Source of the DNA: Ktedonobacter racemifer DSM 44963
GTDB lineage: Bacteria; Chloroflexota; Ktedonobacteria; Ktedonobacterales; Ktedonobacteraceae
Length of the DNA: 64,000 nt
Assembly: GCF_000178855.1 (NCBI RefSeq)
Contig: NZ_ADVG01000001.1
Coordinates: 682,001 to 746,000 of the forward strand
Direction of reading: 5' to 3'
This document shows, piece by piece, positions 62,971 through 64,000 of this stretch. Position 1 is the first letter of the stretch; each line of letters starts with the position of its first letter. A program made the position numbers and the translations under genes. The notes beneath the pieces are model-generated. The model was not told where the DNA came from. It did no database searches and saw only the letters and a program-made list of their open reading frames with translations.

Positions 62971-63324
62971 CTAGCGCGACTCCATGGCATCAATGATGCT
63001 CTCTTCGTCGTCGCGCTGCACGGAGTCAGGGAACCAGTTACGAACTCGCTGCTCCGGCAAGATCGCTTTCACCTGGCGCAGCAAGGTTGACTTCTCCCTC
63101 TCGGTCGCGCGCTCCTCGCTCTTTTCGGGAGGGCATTTTTGCAGTTCGCGCGAAATGTTATTTAAAGCAGCCTGAAGGCTTCGGAGTGTATTGCGCGACT
63201 CTGCTGAGGTGCTGATGCCCTCCTGCTGCGCCCTCTGAAGACTCTCACGCATATTTTTTACTTCATTGGTCAGGTGATCGTGAAGCGTACGGAGCCGGCT
63301 ACAGCGATCAGTTGTATGATTCAT
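62971..63324 (-). CDS. Small coiled-coil hypothetical protein
   Basis: A 117-residue, highly charged protein with predicted long helices (LRTLHDHLTNEVKNMRESLQ, RSLQAALNNISRELQKCPP). It has no signal peptide and no family I recognise. ATG 63324 follows GAGGC. It is convergent with the kinase gene and lies upstream of nothing obvious, so its role is unknown. Confidence 0.6.
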   Translation of the reverse strand: MNHTTDRCSRLRTLHDHLTNEVKNMRESLQRAQQEGISTSAESRNTLRSLQAALNNISRELQKCPPEKSEERATEREKSTLLRQVKAILPEQRVRNWFPDSVQRDDEESIIDAMESR

Positions 63325-63497
63325 AAAAGTTGCCTCGCAATCGCTTAAAAATCATCGCCTGGTTGGTCAGATAGCCCAAGAAAAAGGCTATCCTACCGCC
63401 TTTATACACCATAAAGCATCTAGTATGCAATGTGCGTATGTGTTAAACGGTCCTTTTATCTCACTAGCTCCTAGCCCGAAACGTAGGTTTTTCATAT

Positions 63498-63538
63498 AAA
63501 CATGCTCCCTCTCATCGTTAATGAGAGGGAGCATGTTT
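63498..63538. terminator. Hairpin terminator after the substrate-binding protein gene
   Basis: Perfect 18-bp arms (AAACATGCTCCCTCTCAT and complement) around CGTTA, just past the end of the minus-strand gene. On the minus strand no long U-tract follows. Confidence 0.6.
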
Positions 63539-63571
63539 GCGTCATAAAACGGCTTGCTAACTACAACTAGC

Positions 63572-64000
63572 TTAGGCAACCGTTTTATTGGTGTATACAG
63601 ATGTGAGATTATCAACGGGCGCGATCAATTTCTCTGCGACCATGAATTGTTCCATAGACTGCCAGGTGACATCATCATTATTGCCCAGTTTGCCATCCCC
63701 CTGGTAGATAGGAATCGTGGCCTTTAACACCGCGCGCGCCTGCGTGGTATTCATGCCGGGAATATAACTCTGGCTCACCTGCAAAGCCTCGTCGGGGTTA
63801 GCAATCACGTCGCGCAGCCCCTTGAGCGTAGCCTGCACAAAGCTGCGCACCATTGCTGGCTGCTGCTGATACGTCCCCTCGGGTACGATAATGCCGTTTG
63901 AGACAATGGGCTGGTAGTCGGAGATCGGGAAGGTACGCACCTTGAGACCATGCTGCTCCAGTTGCAACGGCTCGTTGTTCGAGTAGCCCATCACGGCATC
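63572..64000 (-). CDS. NMT1/THI5-like ABC transporter substrate-binding protein, partial
   Basis: Only the C-terminal about 142 residues are inside the window; the frame runs past position 64000. The segment reads DAVMGYSNNEPLQLEQHGLK, then PISDYQPIVSNGIIVPEGTY and AMVRSFVQATLKGLRDVIAN, typical of the NMT1/THI5 (SsuA-like) periplasmic binding family. These bind pyrimidine precursors, sulfonates, taurine or nitrate-like ligands for an ABC importer. The ligand cannot be told from this part. The transporter permease and ATPase genes would be expected further on. Confidence 0.75.
   Translation of the reverse strand, partial: DAVMGYSNNEPLQLEQHGLKVRTFPISDYQPIVSNGIIVPEGTYQQQPAMVRSFVQATLKGLRDVIANPDEALQVSQSYIPGMNTTQARAVLKATIPIYQGDGKLGNNDDVTWQSMEQFMVAEKLIAPVDNLTSVYTNKTVA

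Overview
The window looks like a chromosomal segment of a Ktedonobacteria-type Chloroflexota (Ktedonobacter or a close relative). This is inferred from multi-PAS histidine kinases, PknB-like kinases with a secreted C-terminal domain, a CYP102-type P450-reductase fusion, IS1341-type tnpB elements, and a stand-alone RNA closely resembling the HEARO/IscB omega RNA. No rRNA, tRNA or CRISPR array was recognised.

Positions 1-23 kb are accessory and scarred. Two paralogous PAS histidine kinases lie in opposite orientation at 112-2385 and 16187-19123 with the same leader sequence; a third kinase and a kinase remnant lie between them. The rest of this part holds broken genes (helicase, lytic transglycosylase, C39-like peptidase, cytosine methyltransferase). 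It also holds three paralogous secreted Asn/Gly/Ser-rich repeat proteins, a long TnpB element, a PAPS-reductase-like protein and a recurrent hairpin. At 20-22.7 kb a truncated tyrosine recombinase is followed by a dead IS4-type element sitting inside a terminator loop, then by the omega-RNA-like locus.

Positions 23-48 kb are mostly core or metabolic genes. They include a small operon (EVE protein, class IV aminotransferase, HAD hydrolase), fabF, a TetR/OsmC pair with matching operators, dacA and galM. Further on are a P450 divergent from a CYP102-type fusion, a PIG-L deacetylase, a TrmB regulator with purA, a secreted GH5 cellulase, an HTH/TPR regulator and a Nudix hydrolase. An intact IS1341-type element and a decayed copy of the long tnpB element interrupt this part.

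Positions 48-58 kb hold amino acid biosynthesis on the minus strand. A T-box leader precedes argC-argB. After a long hairpin comes hisZ-hisG-(HAD/APH fusion)-hisH-hisA-hisF, with stop/start overlaps between several genes. The 782-residue fusion of a HAD phosphatase and an APH-like kinase inside this histidine operon is the most interesting protein in the window. Positions 58-64 kb hold two tandem PknB-like receptor kinases, a small coiled-coil protein and the C-terminal part of an NMT1/THI5-like substrate-binding protein cut by the window edge.

Intergenic boundaries often carry very long, perfect hairpins (up to 36-bp arms) that probably act as bidirectional terminators. Mobile elements often sit directly beside such hairpins.
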